A program made the translations under genes and the position numbers. Below the pieces are notes generated by a model. It ran no database searches. It was given only the letters and a program-made list of their open reading frames with translations, and was not told where the DNA came from. Below, piece after piece: positions 17,299-27,691 of a stretch of DNA of 64,000 nt. The stretch lies in contig NZ_FNSM01000001.1 of assembly GCF_900105415.1 (NCBI RefSeq), forward strand, positions 7,014,001 through 7,078,000, given 5' to 3'. The DNA is from Streptomyces sp. TLI_105 (GTDB taxonomy: Bacteria > Actinomycetota > Actinomycetes > Streptomycetales > Streptomycetaceae). Positions within the stretch are counted from its first letter, which is position 1, and each line of letters begins with the position of its first letter.

Positions 17299-17305
17299 CG
17301 GTCCC

Positions 17306-17938
17306 ATGGCACGTGTCTCCCAGGAACACCTCGACGCCCGGCGCCGCCAGATCCTCGACGGCGCCGCGCGCTGCTTCGCCCGCAACGGCTTCCACGCCAC
17401 GTCCATGCAGGACGTGCTCGCCGAGGTGGGCCTGTCCGCGGGCGCGGTCTACCGCTACTTCCGCGGCAAGGAGGAGCTGATCGGGGCCATCGCGACCGAG
17501 GCCTTCGCCGGCATCCGGGGTGCCTTCGAGGAGGCCTCCCGTGCCACTCCGCCGCCCACCCCCGACGTCCTCCTCGGCGCGGTGCTGCGGCTCTTCCTGG
17601 AGGAGCGGGTCGAAGGCGCGGACCGGCAGGCCTTCGCGCGGCTGATCATCCAGGTGTGGACCGAGACCCTGCGCAACGAGGAGCTGGCCGAGACCCTCTC
17701 CGAGGGCTACCGGGGGATGCGGGTCGCCTGGACGAGGCTGGTGACCGCCTACCGCGACAACGGCCTCCTGCGCGCCGACGTCCCCGCCGACCACGTGGCC
17801 CGCACCCTCATCGCCACCGCTCAGGGCTTCATCGCCCAGCAGGCGCTCTTCGGCGACGTGACCGCCGAGGTCCTGCAGGACGGGTTGCGTGGCTTGATGT
17901 CGATGTCCGCGCCCGGGGACGCCGAACCGATCCGATGA
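17306..17938 (+). CDS. TetR/AcrR-family transcriptional repressor
   Basis: 210 residues. The N-terminal helix-turn-helix is ILDGAARCFARNGFHATSMQDVLAEVGLSAGAVYRYFRGKEELI (about 16-59). The C-terminal ligand domain holds the typical TetR_C arrangement. ATG 17306 lies directly after a -10 box whose spacer is a perfect palindrome, so the protein probably represses itself and the divergent membrane-protein gene until it binds an unknown ligand. Confidence 0.92.
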   Translation: MARVSQEHLDARRRQILDGAARCFARNGFHATSMQDVLAEVGLSAGAVYRYFRGKEELIGAIATEAFAGIRGAFEEASRATPPPTPDVLLGAVLRLFLEERVEGADRQAFARLIIQVWTETLRNEELAETLSEGYRGMRVAWTRLVTAYRDNGLLRADVPADHVARTLIATAQGFIAQQALFGDVTAEVLQDGLRGLMSMSAPGDAEPIR

Positions 17939-17960
17939 TCATGAGAATGCAAAGCCGGTG

Positions 17961-17976
17961 TTAACGGGCCGGAAAA
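17961..17976 (+). promoter_or_regulatory. Possible GlnR half-site pair upstream of ureA
   Basis: TTAAC-6-GAAAA (17961-17965 and 17972-17976) approximates the GlnR consensus gTnAc-n6-GaAAc. GlnR is known to control urease in S. coelicolor. It lies 125 bp before ureA, in a 162-bp region that also has a TAGGGT -10-like hexamer near 18047. Matches are imperfect. Confidence 0.3.
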
Positions 17977-18100
17977 ACTTCCGCCCTAACGTGCAATGTC
18001 TGGCAGCGCACCGCATCTCCGCAGTTCAACAGAGTGTTGACGGTCGGTAGGGTCCGCAGCTGTCCGGGTCAGATCCGGTCGACGACTGTGAGGTGGAAGA

Positions 18101-18403
<303 letters not shown>

Positions 18404-18417
18404 ACGGGCGGCCGCCG

Positions 18418-18759
18418 ATGATCCCCGGAGAGATCCTGTACGCGGACGGACCCGTCGCCCTCAACGAGGGACGCCCCGTCACCCGCCTCACCGTGCTCAA
18501 CGCCGCCGACCGGCCCGTCCAGGTCGGCTCCCACTACCACTTCGCCGAGGTCAACCCCGGCCTCGACTTCGACCGCGCCGCCGCCCGAGGGCAGCGGCTG
18601 CACATCGCCGCCGGGACCGCCGTCCGCTTCGAGCCCGGCATCCCCGTCGAGGTCGAACTGGTCCCGATCGCCGGCCGCCGGATCGTGCCCGGCCTGCGCG
18701 GCGAGACCGCCGGCCCCCTCGACACCCCCGCACACGACAAGGACGGCGACCGTGCCTGA
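18418..18759 (+). CDS. ureB: Urease subunit beta
   Basis: 113 residues. [17 protein letters not shown] and [20 protein letters not shown] are diagnostic, as is [12 protein letters not shown]. The C-terminal 15 residues (AHDKDGDRA) are variable. It starts 14 bp after ureA and overlaps ureC by 8 bp. The subunit assembles with UreA and UreC in the (alpha-beta-gamma)3 core. Confidence 0.97.
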   Translation: MIPGEILYADGPVALNEGRPVTRLTVLNAADRPVQVGSHYHFAEVNPGLDFDRAAARGQRLHIAAGTAVRFEPGIPVEVELVPIAGRRIVPGLRGETAGPLDTPAHDKDGDRA

Positions 18760-20473
18760 CCTCCACCGCGCCGTCTACGCCGACCTGTTCGGCCCCACCA
18801 CCGGCGACCGCGTGCGCCTCGCCGACACCGACCTCCTCGTCGAGATCGAGGAGGACCGCTGTGGCGGGCCCGGCCGCGCCGGCGAGGAAGCCGTCTTCGG
18901 CGGCGGCAAGGTCGTCCGCGAGTCCATGGGCCAGGCCCGCACCACCCGTGCCGAGGGTGCCCCCGACACCGTCATCACCGGCGCCGTCGTCATCGACCAC
19001 TGGGGTGTCGTCAAGGCGGACATCGGCATCCGGGACGGCCGGATCACCGCGCTGGGCAAGGCCGGCAACCCCGACACCATGGACGGCGTCCACCCCGACC
19101 TCGTCATCGGCCCCGAGACCGAGATCATCGTCGGCAACGGCCGCATCGTCACCGCGGGCGCCGTCGACACCCACGTCCACTTCATCTCGCCGACCGTCGT
19201 CGAGCAGGCCCTCGCCACCGGAGTCACCACCCTCGTCGGCGGCGGCACCGGCCCGGCCGAGGGCACCAAGGCGACCACGATCACGCCCGGCCCCTGGCAC
19301 ATGGCCCGGATGTTCGAGGCGCTGGACACCTTCCCCGTCAACATCGGCCTGCTCGGCAAGGGCAACACCATGTCCCGGGAGGCGATGCACTCCCAGCTGC
19401 GCGGCGGCGCCCTCGGCTTCAAGATCCACGAGGACTGGGGCGCCACCCCCGCCGTCATCGACGCCTGCCTGAGCGTGTGCGAGGAGACCGGAGCCCAGCT
19501 CGCCATCCACACCGACACCCTGAACGAGGCGGGCTTCGTCGGCGACACCCTCGCCGCCATCGCCGGCCGCACGATCCACGCGTACCACACCGAGGGCGCC
19601 GGCGGCGGGCACGCCCCCGACATCATCACCGTCGTCTCCGAGCCGTACGTCCTGCCCAGCTCCACCAACCCGACCCGGCCGCACACCGTCAACACCATCG
19701 AGGAACACCTCGACATGCTGATGGTCTGCCACCACCTCAACCCGGCCGTCCCCGAGGACCTCGCCTTCGCCGAGTCCCGCATCCGGCCCTCCACCATCGC
19801 CGCCGAGGACGTCCTCCACGACCTCGGGGCCATCTCGATCATCTCGTCCGACTCCCAGGCCATGGGCCGGATCGGCGAGGTGATCATGCGGACCTGGCAG
19901 ACCGCCCACGTCATGAAGAAGCGCCGCGGCGCCCTGCCCGGCGACGGCCGCGCCGACAACCACCGAGCCCGCCGCTACGTCGCCAAGTACACGATCAACC
20001 CGGCCGTCGCCCAGGGCATGGACCACCTCATCGGCTCGGTCGAGCCCGGCAAGCTCGCCGACCTGGTCCTCTGGGAGCCCGCCTTCTTCGGCGTGAAGCC
20101 GCTCGTCGTCGTCAAGGGCGGCCAGATCGCGTACGCGCAGATGGGCGACGCCAACGCCTCCATCCCCACCCCACAGCCCGTGCTGCCCCGCCCGATGTTC
20201 GGCGCGCTCGGCCGGGCCGCCGCGGCCGGTTCGGTCAACTTCGTCGCCCAGGCGGCGATCGAGGACGACCTGCCGCAGAAGCTCGGACTGCACAAGGAGT
20301 TCACCGCCATCGGCTCCACCCGGCGGGTGACCAAGGCCGACATGCGCGAGAACGACGCCATGCCCCGGGTCGAGGTCGACGCCGACACCTTCTCGGTGAC
20401 CATCGACGGCGAGACCGTCGAACCGGCGCCCGCCGTCGAACTGCCCATGGCCCAGCGTTACTTCCTCTTCTGA
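18752..20473 (+). CDS. ureC: Urease subunit alpha
   Basis: 573 residues, the catalytic amidohydrolase subunit with two Ni2+ ions. DTHVHFISP (139-147) gives the first two His ligands, [10 protein letters not shown] (221-230) the carbamylated Lys224, [10 protein letters not shown] and [12 protein letters not shown] further ligands, and [22 protein letters not shown] is the mobile flap with the active-site Cys. All catalytic residues appear intact. GTG 18752 overlaps ureB. Confidence 0.98.
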   Translation: MPDLHRAVYADLFGPTTGDRVRLADTDLLVEIEEDRCGGPGRAGEEAVFGGGKVVRESMGQARTTRAEGAPDTVITGAVVIDHWGVVKADIGIRDGRITALGKAGNPDTMDGVHPDLVIGPETEIIVGNGRIVTAGAVDTHVHFISPTVVEQALATGVTTLVGGGTGPAEGTKATTITPGPWHMARMFEALDTFPVNIGLLGKGNTMSREAMHSQLRGGALGFKIHEDWGATPAVIDACLSVCEETGAQLAIHTDTLNEAGFVGDTLAAIAGRTIHAYHTEGAGGGHAPDIITVVSEPYVLPSSTNPTRPHTVNTIEEHLDMLMVCHHLNPAVPEDLAFAESRIRPSTIAAEDVLHDLGAISIISSDSQAMGRIGEVIMRTWQTAHVMKKRRGALPGDGRADNHRARRYVAKYTINPAVAQGMDHLIGSVEPGKLADLVLWEPAFFGVKPLVVVKGGQIAYAQMGDANASIPTPQPVLPRPMFGALGRAAAAGSVNFVAQAAIEDDLPQKLGLHKEFTAIGSTRRVTKADMRENDAMPRVEVDADTFSVTIDGETVEPAPAVELPMAQRYFLF

Positions 20474-21138
20474 TGACACTCTCCGCACTCCTGGTGCTCG
20501 CCGACGGGCGCTTCCCCGCCGGCGGGCACGCCCACTCCGGCGGCGCCGAGGCCGCCGTCAGGGCGGGCCGCATCAAGGACGCCGCCGACCTGGAGTCCTT
20601 CTGTCGGGGACGCCTGCACACCACGGGCCTCACCTCGGCCGCGCTCGCCGCCGGAGCCGCGCACGGACTCGACCCGTACGAGCTCGACGCGGCGGCCGAC
20701 GCCCGCACGCCCTCGGCGGCCCTGCGCGCCGCCGCCCGCAAGCTCGGCCGCCAGCTGATGCGGGCCGCCCGCGCCACCTGGCCGAGCCCCGAACTCGACG
20801 CGCTGGCCGCCGCGTTCCCCCGCGGCGCCCACCAGCCCGTCGTCCTCGGCACCGCAGCACGGGCCGCCGGACTCGGCCCCGAGGAGGCGGCGCACTGCGT
20901 CGCGTACGAGACGGTCGGCGGTCCGGCGACCGCGGTCGTCCGCCTCCTCAGCCTCGACCCCTACCAGGCCACCGCCGTCCTCGCCCGCCTCGCACCCGAG
21001 ATGGACCAGGTGGTCGAGCGCGCCGCCGCGGCCGCCCGACAGGGCGTCGTCGACGCGCTGCCCGCCGCCTCCGCGCCGCTGCTCGACCTCACCGCCGAAC
21101 AGCACGCGGCCTGGCCCGTCCGCCTCTTCGCGTCCTGA
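20473..21138 (+). CDS. ureF: Urease accessory protein UreF
   Basis: 221 residues, with [21 protein letters not shown] at the start typical of UreF. UreF bridges UreD and the GTPase UreG in the nickel-loading complex that activates the apo-enzyme. The ATG overlaps the ureC TGA (TGATG), so it is translationally coupled. Its sequence is among the least conserved of the set. Confidence 0.92.
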   Translation: MTLSALLVLADGRFPAGGHAHSGGAEAAVRAGRIKDAADLESFCRGRLHTTGLTSAALAAGAAHGLDPYELDAAADARTPSAALRAAARKLGRQLMRAARATWPSPELDALAAAFPRGAHQPVVLGTAARAAGLGPEEAAHCVAYETVGGPATAVVRLLSLDPYQATAVLARLAPEMDQVVERAAAAARQGVVDALPAASAPLLDLTAEQHAAWPVRLFAS

Positions 21139-21167
21139 GCACCACCTCGCACACCCGGGAGCCCGCC

Positions 21168-21841
<674 letters not shown>

Positions 21842-21845
<4 letters not shown>

Positions 21846-22585
21846 GCCTGCGCGCCACCGCCCGGATCGCCGCGGACGCCGACGGCGGACTGCCGCTCCT
21901 GGTGAGCGACGGCCCCCTCGCCCTGCGCCGCACCCGGGCCGCCGGACCGTACACCCGGGTCACCGTCGTCGGCGCGATGAGCGCCCCGCTCGGCGGTGAC
22001 CGGCTCGCGATCGAGACCGAGGTACGGGACGGGGCCCGGCTCCTGGTCGACTCGGCCGCCGCCACCCTCGCCCTGCCAGGCCGGAGCGCCGACCCCGCCG
22101 CGTACGACGTGCGGATCGCCGTCGGCGACGGAGCGGTGCTCCGCTGGCTGCCCGAGCAGCTCGTCTCCGCGACCGGCTCGCACCTGCGGATGCGCACCAC
22201 CGTCGACCTCGCCCCCACGGCGCGGCTCGTCCTCCGGGAGGAACAGGTCCTCGGTCGGCACGGCGAACCGCCCGGCACCCTCGTCACCCGCCTCACCGTC
22301 CGCCGCGCCGGCCGCCCCCTGTTCGACCAGGAGCTCGCCTTCGGCCCCGGCGCGCCCGGCGGCTGGGACGGGGGCGCGGTCCTCGGCGGGCACCGGGCCA
22401 CCGGCCAACTCCTCGTCGTCGATCCGGCGTTCGCCGACAAGCCGGTGGAGGCACGGCTGTACGGGGAGAACGCCGTGGTCAGCCCGCTCGCCGGCCCCGC
22501 CGTCCTCGCCACCGCCGTCGCCCCCGACGCCCTCGCGCTGCGTCGGCTCCTCGATGAGGCTTTGTCCGAACTCGCCCCGTTCTGA
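21842..22585 (+). CDS. ureD: Urease accessory protein UreD/UreH
   Basis: 247 residues. The family is poorly conserved, but [24 protein letters not shown] and [14 protein letters not shown] fit UreD, and the position after ureG is canonical. It is the scaffold that accepts the UreFG complex on the apo-urease. GTG 21842 gives the standard 4-bp overlap with ureG; a GTG at 21833 is possible. Last gene of the operon. Confidence 0.9.
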
Positions 22586-22600
22586 CCCTTCCTCGAAGTC

Positions 22601-22617
22601 GTACCGCTCAGCGGTAC
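22601..22617. promoter_or_regulatory. Inverted repeat after ureD
   Basis: GTACCGCT and AGCGGTAC flank a single C. It lies 15 bp past ureD and 112 bp before the aminopeptidase start. It could be a weak terminator or an operator for the downstream gene. The rest of the 143-bp gap shows no clear promoter. Confidence 0.4.
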
Positions 22618-22728
22618 ACCACTCACCGGTTATTGGTTCGGCAAAGAAACACGTGTACGCCCTTACATCCTGAGCCCCGGTGACGAAAGGATCCCCCGGA
22701 CACACAGACTCCTTCAGGGGGAGGACCA

Positions 22729-24306
22729 TTGAGACGCACAGCAGTGCTCGGCTCTGCCGGCACTCTGATAGCGGGGACGCTCATGGCGACCGCGCTCGCC
22801 GCGCCGACGGCCGGCGCCGTCACCGGCCAGGACCGGGACGCCGAGGCACGCGGCGCGGCCATCGCCGCCGCCGAGGCCGCCAAGGCCGGCATCGACTGGC
22901 AGGACTGCCCGGCCGACTGGGGCTTCGCCAAGCCCATCCAGTGCGGCTGGGTCACCGTCCCGGTCGACTACGCCAAGCCCGACGGCAAGAAGATCAAGCT
23001 CGCCGTGGACCGCGCCGTGTCCACCGGCACCGCCGCCGAGCGCCAGGGCGCGCTGCTCTACAACCCGGGCGGCCCCGGCGGTTCCGGCCTGCGCTTCCCG
23101 CGCCGGGTCACCACCAAGAGCCCGCTCTGGGTGAACACCGCGAAGGCGTACGACTTCGTGGGCTTCGACCCGCGCGGCGTCGGCCACTCGGCGCCCATCT
23201 CCTGCGTCGACCCGACCGAGTTCGTCAAGGGCCCGAAGCTCGACCCGGTCCCGGACAGCGAGGCGGACAAGCTCGCCCAGCGCAAGCTGGCCGCCGAGTA
23301 CGCCAAGGGCTGCGCCGAGAAGAGCGGCGACATGCTGCCCTACATGACGACGCGCAACACCGCCCGTGACCTCGACGTCATCCGGGCCGCGCTCGGCGAG
23401 AAGAAGCTCAACTTCATCGGCGTCTCCTACGGCACCTACCTGGGCGCCGTCTACGGCACGCTGTACCCGGACCACGTGCGTCGCATGATCGTCGACAGCG
23501 TGGTCAACCCGGCGAAGAGCAACATCTGGTACCAGGCCAACCTGGAACAGGACATCGCCTTCGAGGGCCGGCTGAAGGACTGGATGACCTGGGTCGCCCA
23601 GAACGACGCCACCTACCACCTCGGCGACACCTTGGCGGAGGTCCAGCAGCAGTGGGTGACCCTGCGCGCCGCCGCCAAGAAGGAGCCCCTGGGCGGCAAG
23701 GTCGGACCGGCCGAGCTCATCGGCTTCTTCCAGAGCGCTCCGTACTACGACTCCTCGTGGGTCCCGGTCGCGGAGGCCTGGAGCGCGTACGCCGCGGGTG
23801 ACCCGCAGCCGCTGATCGACGGCGCCGCCGCGGACCTCACCGACACCGCCGGCAACATCTCCTCGGAGAACGGCAACGCCGTCTACACCGCCGTCGAGTG
23901 CGCCGACGCCGCGTGGCCGACCAACTGGAACAGGTGGAACCGGGACAACTCGGCCCTCCACGAGCAGTACCCGTTCATGACCTGGGCGAACGCCTGGATG
24001 AACCTGCCGTGCGCCACCTGGTCCGCGCCGCAGCAGAAGCCGACCCAGGTCAAGACCGGCAAGGGCCTGCCGCCGGTGCTCATCGTCCAGTCCGAGCGTG
24101 ACGCGGCGACGCCGTACGCCGGCGCGGTCGAGCTGCACAAGCGCTTCAAGGGCTCGCGTCTCATCACCGAGAAGAACGCGGGTTCGCACGGCGTCACCGG
24201 TCTGGTGAACTCCTGCATCAACCCGCGGGTCGAGACGTACCTGCTCACCGGCAAGGTGGACAGCCAGGACGTGACGTGCGAGCCGCACGCCACCCCGAAG
24301 CCGTAA
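22729..24306 (+). CDS. tap: Secreted tripeptidyl aminopeptidase (alpha/beta-hydrolase, S33-type)
   Basis: 525 residues. A Sec signal peptide (about 1-30) with no lipobox precedes the Streptomyces Tap/Slp type hydrolase. YNPGGPGGSG (111-120) forms the oxyanion region, the nucleophile is Ser233 in GVSYGTYLG, the acid is Asp in QSERDAATPY and the base His in GSHGVTG. It releases N-terminal tripeptides, including from secreted protein propeptides. The start is TTG 22729, supported by GGGGGAGG 5 nt upstream. Confidence 0.9.
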   Translation: MRRTAVLGSAGTLIAGTLMATALAAPTAGAVTGQDRDAEARGAAIAAAEAAKAGIDWQDCPADWGFAKPIQCGWVTVPVDYAKPDGKKIKLAVDRAVSTGTAAERQGALLYNPGGPGGSGLRFPRRVTTKSPLWVNTAKAYDFVGFDPRGVGHSAPISCVDPTEFVKGPKLDPVPDSEADKLAQRKLAAEYAKGCAEKSGDMLPYMTTRNTARDLDVIRAALGEKKLNFIGVSYGTYLGAVYGTLYPDHVRRMIVDSVVNPAKSNIWYQANLEQDIAFEGRLKDWMTWVAQNDATYHLGDTLAEVQQQWVTLRAAAKKEPLGGKVGPAELIGFFQSAPYYDSSWVPVAEAWSAYAAGDPQPLIDGAAADLTDTAGNISSENGNAVYTAVECADAAWPTNWNRWNRDNSALHEQYPFMTWANAWMNLPCATWSAPQQKPTQVKTGKGLPPVLIVQSERDAATPYAGAVELHKRFKGSRLITEKNAGSHGVTGLVNSCINPRVETYLLTGKVDSQDVTCEPHATPKP

Positions 24307-24326
24307 CACCCCGCACCGCGTGAAGG

Positions 24327-24355
24327 GAGGGGCGGCCGTCCGACGGCCGCCCCTC
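24327..24355. terminator. Bidirectional terminator
   Basis: GAGGGGCGGCC (24327-24337) pairs with 24345-24355; two further base pairs inside leave a 3-nt loop. It separates the convergent genes ending at 24306 and 24359. Confidence 0.85.
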
Positions 24356-24358
24356 TCG

Positions 24359-25393
24359 TCATGCCCGGGACGCCAGCCAGGCGTCCTCCGCCGCGTAGTC
24401 GAAGAAGTCCACCCCGTACTTCGCGAGACCGGGGAAGGCCTCCCGCCACTCCCGCCCCTTCAGGTGTCCGGCCAGCCACTCGACCGTCTCCGGCAGCGAC
24501 TCCGCGTACGACACCACCGGCCGGTACCCCAACTCCCGCTCGGCCGCCGTCATGTCGTAGACGATGGGATGCTCCGAGGTCCACGGAGTGAGCCCCACGG
24601 CGCCCTGCGGCGCCCCCTCCATCAGCACCGTCTCGCTCTCCGCCCCCAGGACCGCGTCGATCGCCGCCCCGATCTCCGCCACCGTCGGCGCCTCCGGGTC
24701 CGCCGCGTTCAGCACCCGGCTGCCGGGGGCCGCCGCCGCGAGCCGGACCAGCTCGGCGATGTTGTCGACGTGGGCCGGGTGGAACCGTGACGTCCCTCCG
24801 TACGCGAGCACGCGCACCGGCCGCCCGTCGAGCGCCCGCTTCACGAACCACAGTTCGCGCGGCCCCGGACAGTACGGCCCGTGGATGGCGCCCGCCCTCA
24901 GCAGCGTCGCCGGCAGCGCGTCGCCCGCCGCGAGCAACTCCCGCTCCAGGGCGATCTTCCGCGTGCCGTACGTGCTGTCGCCGGGCGCGACCGTGCTCCA
25001 ACCCTCCGCGAGCGGCACCGGGTAGGCGGGGAAGCCGTCCGGCCGGTCCTGGGTGTCGAAGCTGCGCCCCCGCTCGTCTTCGTACACCGCGCCGCTCGAC
25101 ACCACCACCGCCGAACCGATCCGGTCGGCCAGGCCCGTCAGCTGCCGGCCGTGACCGGCGTCGTACGCGACGATGTCCACGAGCACGTCGCACCCGTCGC
25201 CCAGGGCCGCCGCGAGCGCGCCCTCCTCGTTCCGGTCGAGCCGCACCGACCGGACCCCGTCCGGCCACCTGCCGTCCCTGGCGCCGCCCCGGGAGGCGGC
25301 CGTCACCTCCCAGCCGTCCGCGACGAGCGCCCGCACGGCCGCCCGCCCCACCTGTCCTGTCGCACCCAGCACGAACGCGTTTCCCTTGGTCAT
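24359..25393 (-). CDS. NAD-dependent epimerase/dehydratase-like protein
   Basis: 344 residues of the extended SDR fold. FVLGATGQVGRAAVRAL (about 6-22) is the Gly-rich NAD(P) motif. The catalytic Tyr-x3-Lys is TYGTRKIALE (about 144-153), though the preceding Ser region is SSGAVYED. RFHPAHVDNIAELV resembles sugar epimerases and isoflavone-reductase-like members. No sugar genes are adjacent, so the substrate is unknown. ATG 25393 places the Rossmann strand at the N-terminus. Confidence 0.82.
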   Translation of the reverse strand: MTKGNAFVLGATGQVGRAAVRALVADGWEVTAASRGGARDGRWPDGVRSVRLDRNEEGALAAALGDGCDVLVDIVAYDAGHGRQLTGLADRIGSAVVVSSGAVYEDERGRSFDTQDRPDGFPAYPVPLAEGWSTVAPGDSTYGTRKIALERELLAAGDALPATLLRAGAIHGPYCPGPRELWFVKRALDGRPVRVLAYGGTSRFHPAHVDNIAELVRLAAAAPGSRVLNAADPEAPTVAEIGAAIDAVLGAESETVLMEGAPQGAVGLTPWTSEHPIVYDMTAAERELGYRPVVSYAESLPETVEWLAGHLKGREWREAFPGLAKYGVDFFDYAAEDAWLASRA

Positions 25394-25478
25394 ACGAGGG
25401 ACGCTACGGCCGCCCGGGGCCGTGGCCCAGGGGATTGCGCCGTGCGCGGATCCGCCCTCGGCGTTCCCCGCGCGGGAA

Positions 25479-26177
25479 CTATTCCGACGGCGCGTCACCA
25501 CGCGACCCGGCGGCCTTCACCACCGCCGCGTACTCGTCCACGTACTCCTGGCCCGACAGGCGCAGGATCGCGTACATGATCTCGTCCGTCACCGCCCGGA
25601 CCACCGCCCTCTCGCCCGCCGACCCGGCGAACCGGGAGAAGTCCAGCGGCTCCCCGAACCGGATGGTGACCCGGCGGATCCTCGGCACGACCTTCCCCGG
25701 CGGCTGGATCTCGAAGGTCCCCACCATCGCGCACGGCACCACCGGGACCCCCGCGGTCAGCGCCATCACCGCCACCCCCACCTTGCCCTTGTAGAGCCGC
25801 CCGTCGTGCGAACGCGTCCCCTCGGGATAGATCCCCAGCAGCTCCCCTCGGCCGAGGACGCCAAGGCCCTCGCGGATCGCCGCCTTCCCCGCCTCCTTCC
25901 CGGACCGGTCGACCGGGATCTGCCCGGCGGCCCGGAAGAAGGCCGCCGTCAGCCGGCCCTTGAGGCCGGGACCCGTGAAGTACTCCTGCTTCGCGAGGAA
26001 GGTGATCCGCCGGTCGAGGACGACCGGCATCAGGAAGTGGTCGGAGAAGGAGAGGTGATTGCCCGCGACGATCGCGGCGCCCTCCTCCGGGATGTGCTCG
26101 AGCCCCTCGATCCGCGGCCGGAACAGCAGCCTGAGGAGCGGCCCGAGCAGGACGTGCTTCATCAACTGGTAGAACAC
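25479..26177 (-). CDS. 1-acyl-sn-glycerol-3-phosphate acyltransferase (PlsC family)
   Basis: 232 residues. NHLSFSDHFLMP is the catalytic HX4D box variant (about 45-56), IPVDRSGKEAGKAAI and YPEGTRSHDGRLYKGKVGVA are the glycerol-phosphate-binding EGTR block, and VPVVPCAMVGTFE follows. It likely makes phosphatidic acid or acylates another lysolipid. GTG 26177 is chosen because the homologous region starts VFYQLMK; an in-frame GTG at 26204 would add nine residues. Confidence 0.88.
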   Translation of the reverse strand: MFYQLMKHVLLGPLLRLLFRPRIEGLEHIPEEGAAIVAGNHLSFSDHFLMPVVLDRRITFLAKQEYFTGPGLKGRLTAAFFRAAGQIPVDRSGKEAGKAAIREGLGVLGRGELLGIYPEGTRSHDGRLYKGKVGVAVMALTAGVPVVPCAMVGTFEIQPPGKVVPRIRRVTIRFGEPLDFSRFAGSAGERAVVRAVTDEIMYAILRLSGQEYVDEYAAVVKAAGSRGDAPSE

Positions 26178-26255
26178 CCGCGACCCCCGTTCGTCGTCCG
26201 TCACGCCCGTTGTATCCCCGCACGGGCCCGTGGTCCACTGGTGGGGGAGCGTCAC

Positions 26256-27260
26256 ATGACAGGCGGGCACGGAACCAGGCGCCCCGGCCGCGTCCTCACC
26301 GCGCTGCTGTGCGCGCTGACGGCGGCCGGTCTCTACGGCTGCTCCGACTCGGGCCCGCCGCCGCAGCCGCGCCCCACGCCGACGACCTCGCCCGCCACCC
26401 CCGCCACCGGACTCTCGCCCTTCACCGGACTTCCCGCGAAGCCCGCGCCCGTCCTGACCGTGAAGCTCGACAACGTGCCTGCGGCCCGCCCCCACACCGG
26501 ACTCGGCGCCGCCGACCTCGTCTACGTCGAACAGGTCGAGGGCGGAGTCACCCGCCTCCTGGCCGTCTACTCCTCACACCTCCCCGAGCTCACCGGCCCC
26601 GTCCGCAGCGCACGCGAGTCCGACATCGCCCTGCTCGCCGACTACGGCCGACCGGCCCTCGCCTACTCCGGCGCCCAGTCCGCCCTCACCCCGCTCCTGC
26701 GGGCCGCGCCCCTCGACCTCGTCACGGAGAGCACCGCGCCCCGGGCCTTCCTGCGCTCACCGGACCGACCCGCCCCGCACAACCTCTATCTGCGCCCCGG
26801 CCGCGCCCTCGCCGCCGCGCCGGGGGCCCACGACGCCCGGGACATCGGCTTCCGCTTCGGGCCCGCCCCGCCCGGCGGCACCCCGGTCACCACCTCGACC
26901 GTCCGCTACCCGGCGGCCCGCTACACCTTCACCTGGTCCGCCGCCGACCACGCCTGGCACGTGGCCATGGACGGCCGCGAGGCCCGCGCCACCGACACGG
27001 GCCCGCTCACCCCGGAGACGGTCGTCGTCCAGCACGTCACGATCCGCCCCTCCCGCTTCCACGACCGCTTCGGCGCGGTCTCCCCGTACAGCGAGACCGT
27101 CGGCAGCGGCACCGCCCTCGTCCTGCGCGACGGGCGCGCCCACGAGGCCCGCTGGTCCCGCCCCTCCGCCGGCTCCGGCACCACCTTCACCACCCCGGCC
27201 GGAGCACCCCTGCCCTTCGCCCCGGGCCAGACCTGGATCGTCCTGGCCCCGCGCGCGTAG
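26256..27260 (+). CDS. DUF3048-domain lipoprotein
   Basis: 334 residues. A lipoprotein signal ends at Cys29 (lipobox LYGC), followed by a Pro/Thr-rich linker (30-50). The DUF3048 N-terminal part (LSPFTGLPAKPAPVLTVKLDN, then VYVEQVEGGVTRLLAVYSSH) and C-terminal part (VRYPAARYTFTWSAADHAW; VVVQHVTI) are complete. The family (YerB-like) has no proven function; the protein should sit on the outer face of the membrane. GGGGGAG precedes ATG 26256; it is divergent from the acyltransferase gene. Confidence 0.88.
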   Translation: MTGGHGTRRPGRVLTALLCALTAAGLYGCSDSGPPPQPRPTPTTSPATPATGLSPFTGLPAKPAPVLTVKLDNVPAARPHTGLGAADLVYVEQVEGGVTRLLAVYSSHLPELTGPVRSARESDIALLADYGRPALAYSGAQSALTPLLRAAPLDLVTESTAPRAFLRSPDRPAPHNLYLRPGRALAAAPGAHDARDIGFRFGPAPPGGTPVTTSTVRYPAARYTFTWSAADHAWHVAMDGREARATDTGPLTPETVVVQHVTIRPSRFHDRFGAVSPYSETVGSGTALVLRDGRAHEARWSRPSAGSGTTFTTPAGAPLPFAPGQTWIVLAPRA

Positions 27261-27275
27261 GGGGTGTCTTGTCGG

Positions 27276-27476
27276 TCAGGACGTGGTGCCCGGCGGGCGG
27301 GACCCGGGAGACGGTGGTACGGAGCTGTCCGCCGCCGCCATCCCGATCGTCGCCACGACCAGGACCACCAGACCGAACCAGAGCCAGCCGCTGCTGCCGA
27401 GCGCCACCGTGTAGGCCGTCGTCAGCACCAGCGCCGCGCAGGTGAGCACCGTCATCGTCTTCGTGGGACCGGACAT
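27276..27476 (-). CDS. Small membrane protein, two transmembrane segments
   Basis: 66 residues, not recognised. Two hydrophobic helices (about 8-27 and 32-49) are followed by a Ser/Pro-rich tail. ATG 27476 has an excellent ribosome site (GGGAGGAGG) 7 nt upstream; an ATG at 27509 has none. It is tail-to-tail with the DUF3048 gene (15 bp). Confidence 0.65.
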   Translation of the reverse strand: MSGPTKTMTVLTCAALVLTTAYTVALGSSGWLWFGLVVLVVATIGMAAADSSVPPSPGSRPPGTTS

Positions 27477-27632
27477 CAGCCCGCCCTCCTCCCGACCGGG
27501 GCCGCGCAAGCCGTCCAGCCCATCGTGACCCCGGGAGAGGGGCGCGCGCTACTCCCCGGACGCTCCGGCGTGCGCCGGAACGCGAACCGGGCCCGGCGCC
27601 GGAAGCGGCACCGGACCCGGAAGGGGGCCGTG

Positions 27633-27665
27633 GATCCAAGATCCAAGATCCAAGATCCAAGATCC
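27633..27665. repeat. Heptanucleotide tandem repeat (GATCCAA)
   Basis: Four exact GATCCAA units and a fifth partial unit lie in the gap after ctaG. An inverted repeat of the same words (GGATTC-A-GAATCC, then TGGATCC) follows to about 27685, giving possible hairpins in the 3' end of the ctaG transcript. Confidence 0.85.
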
Positions 27666-27691
27666 GGATTCAGAATCCTGGATCCCAAGCG

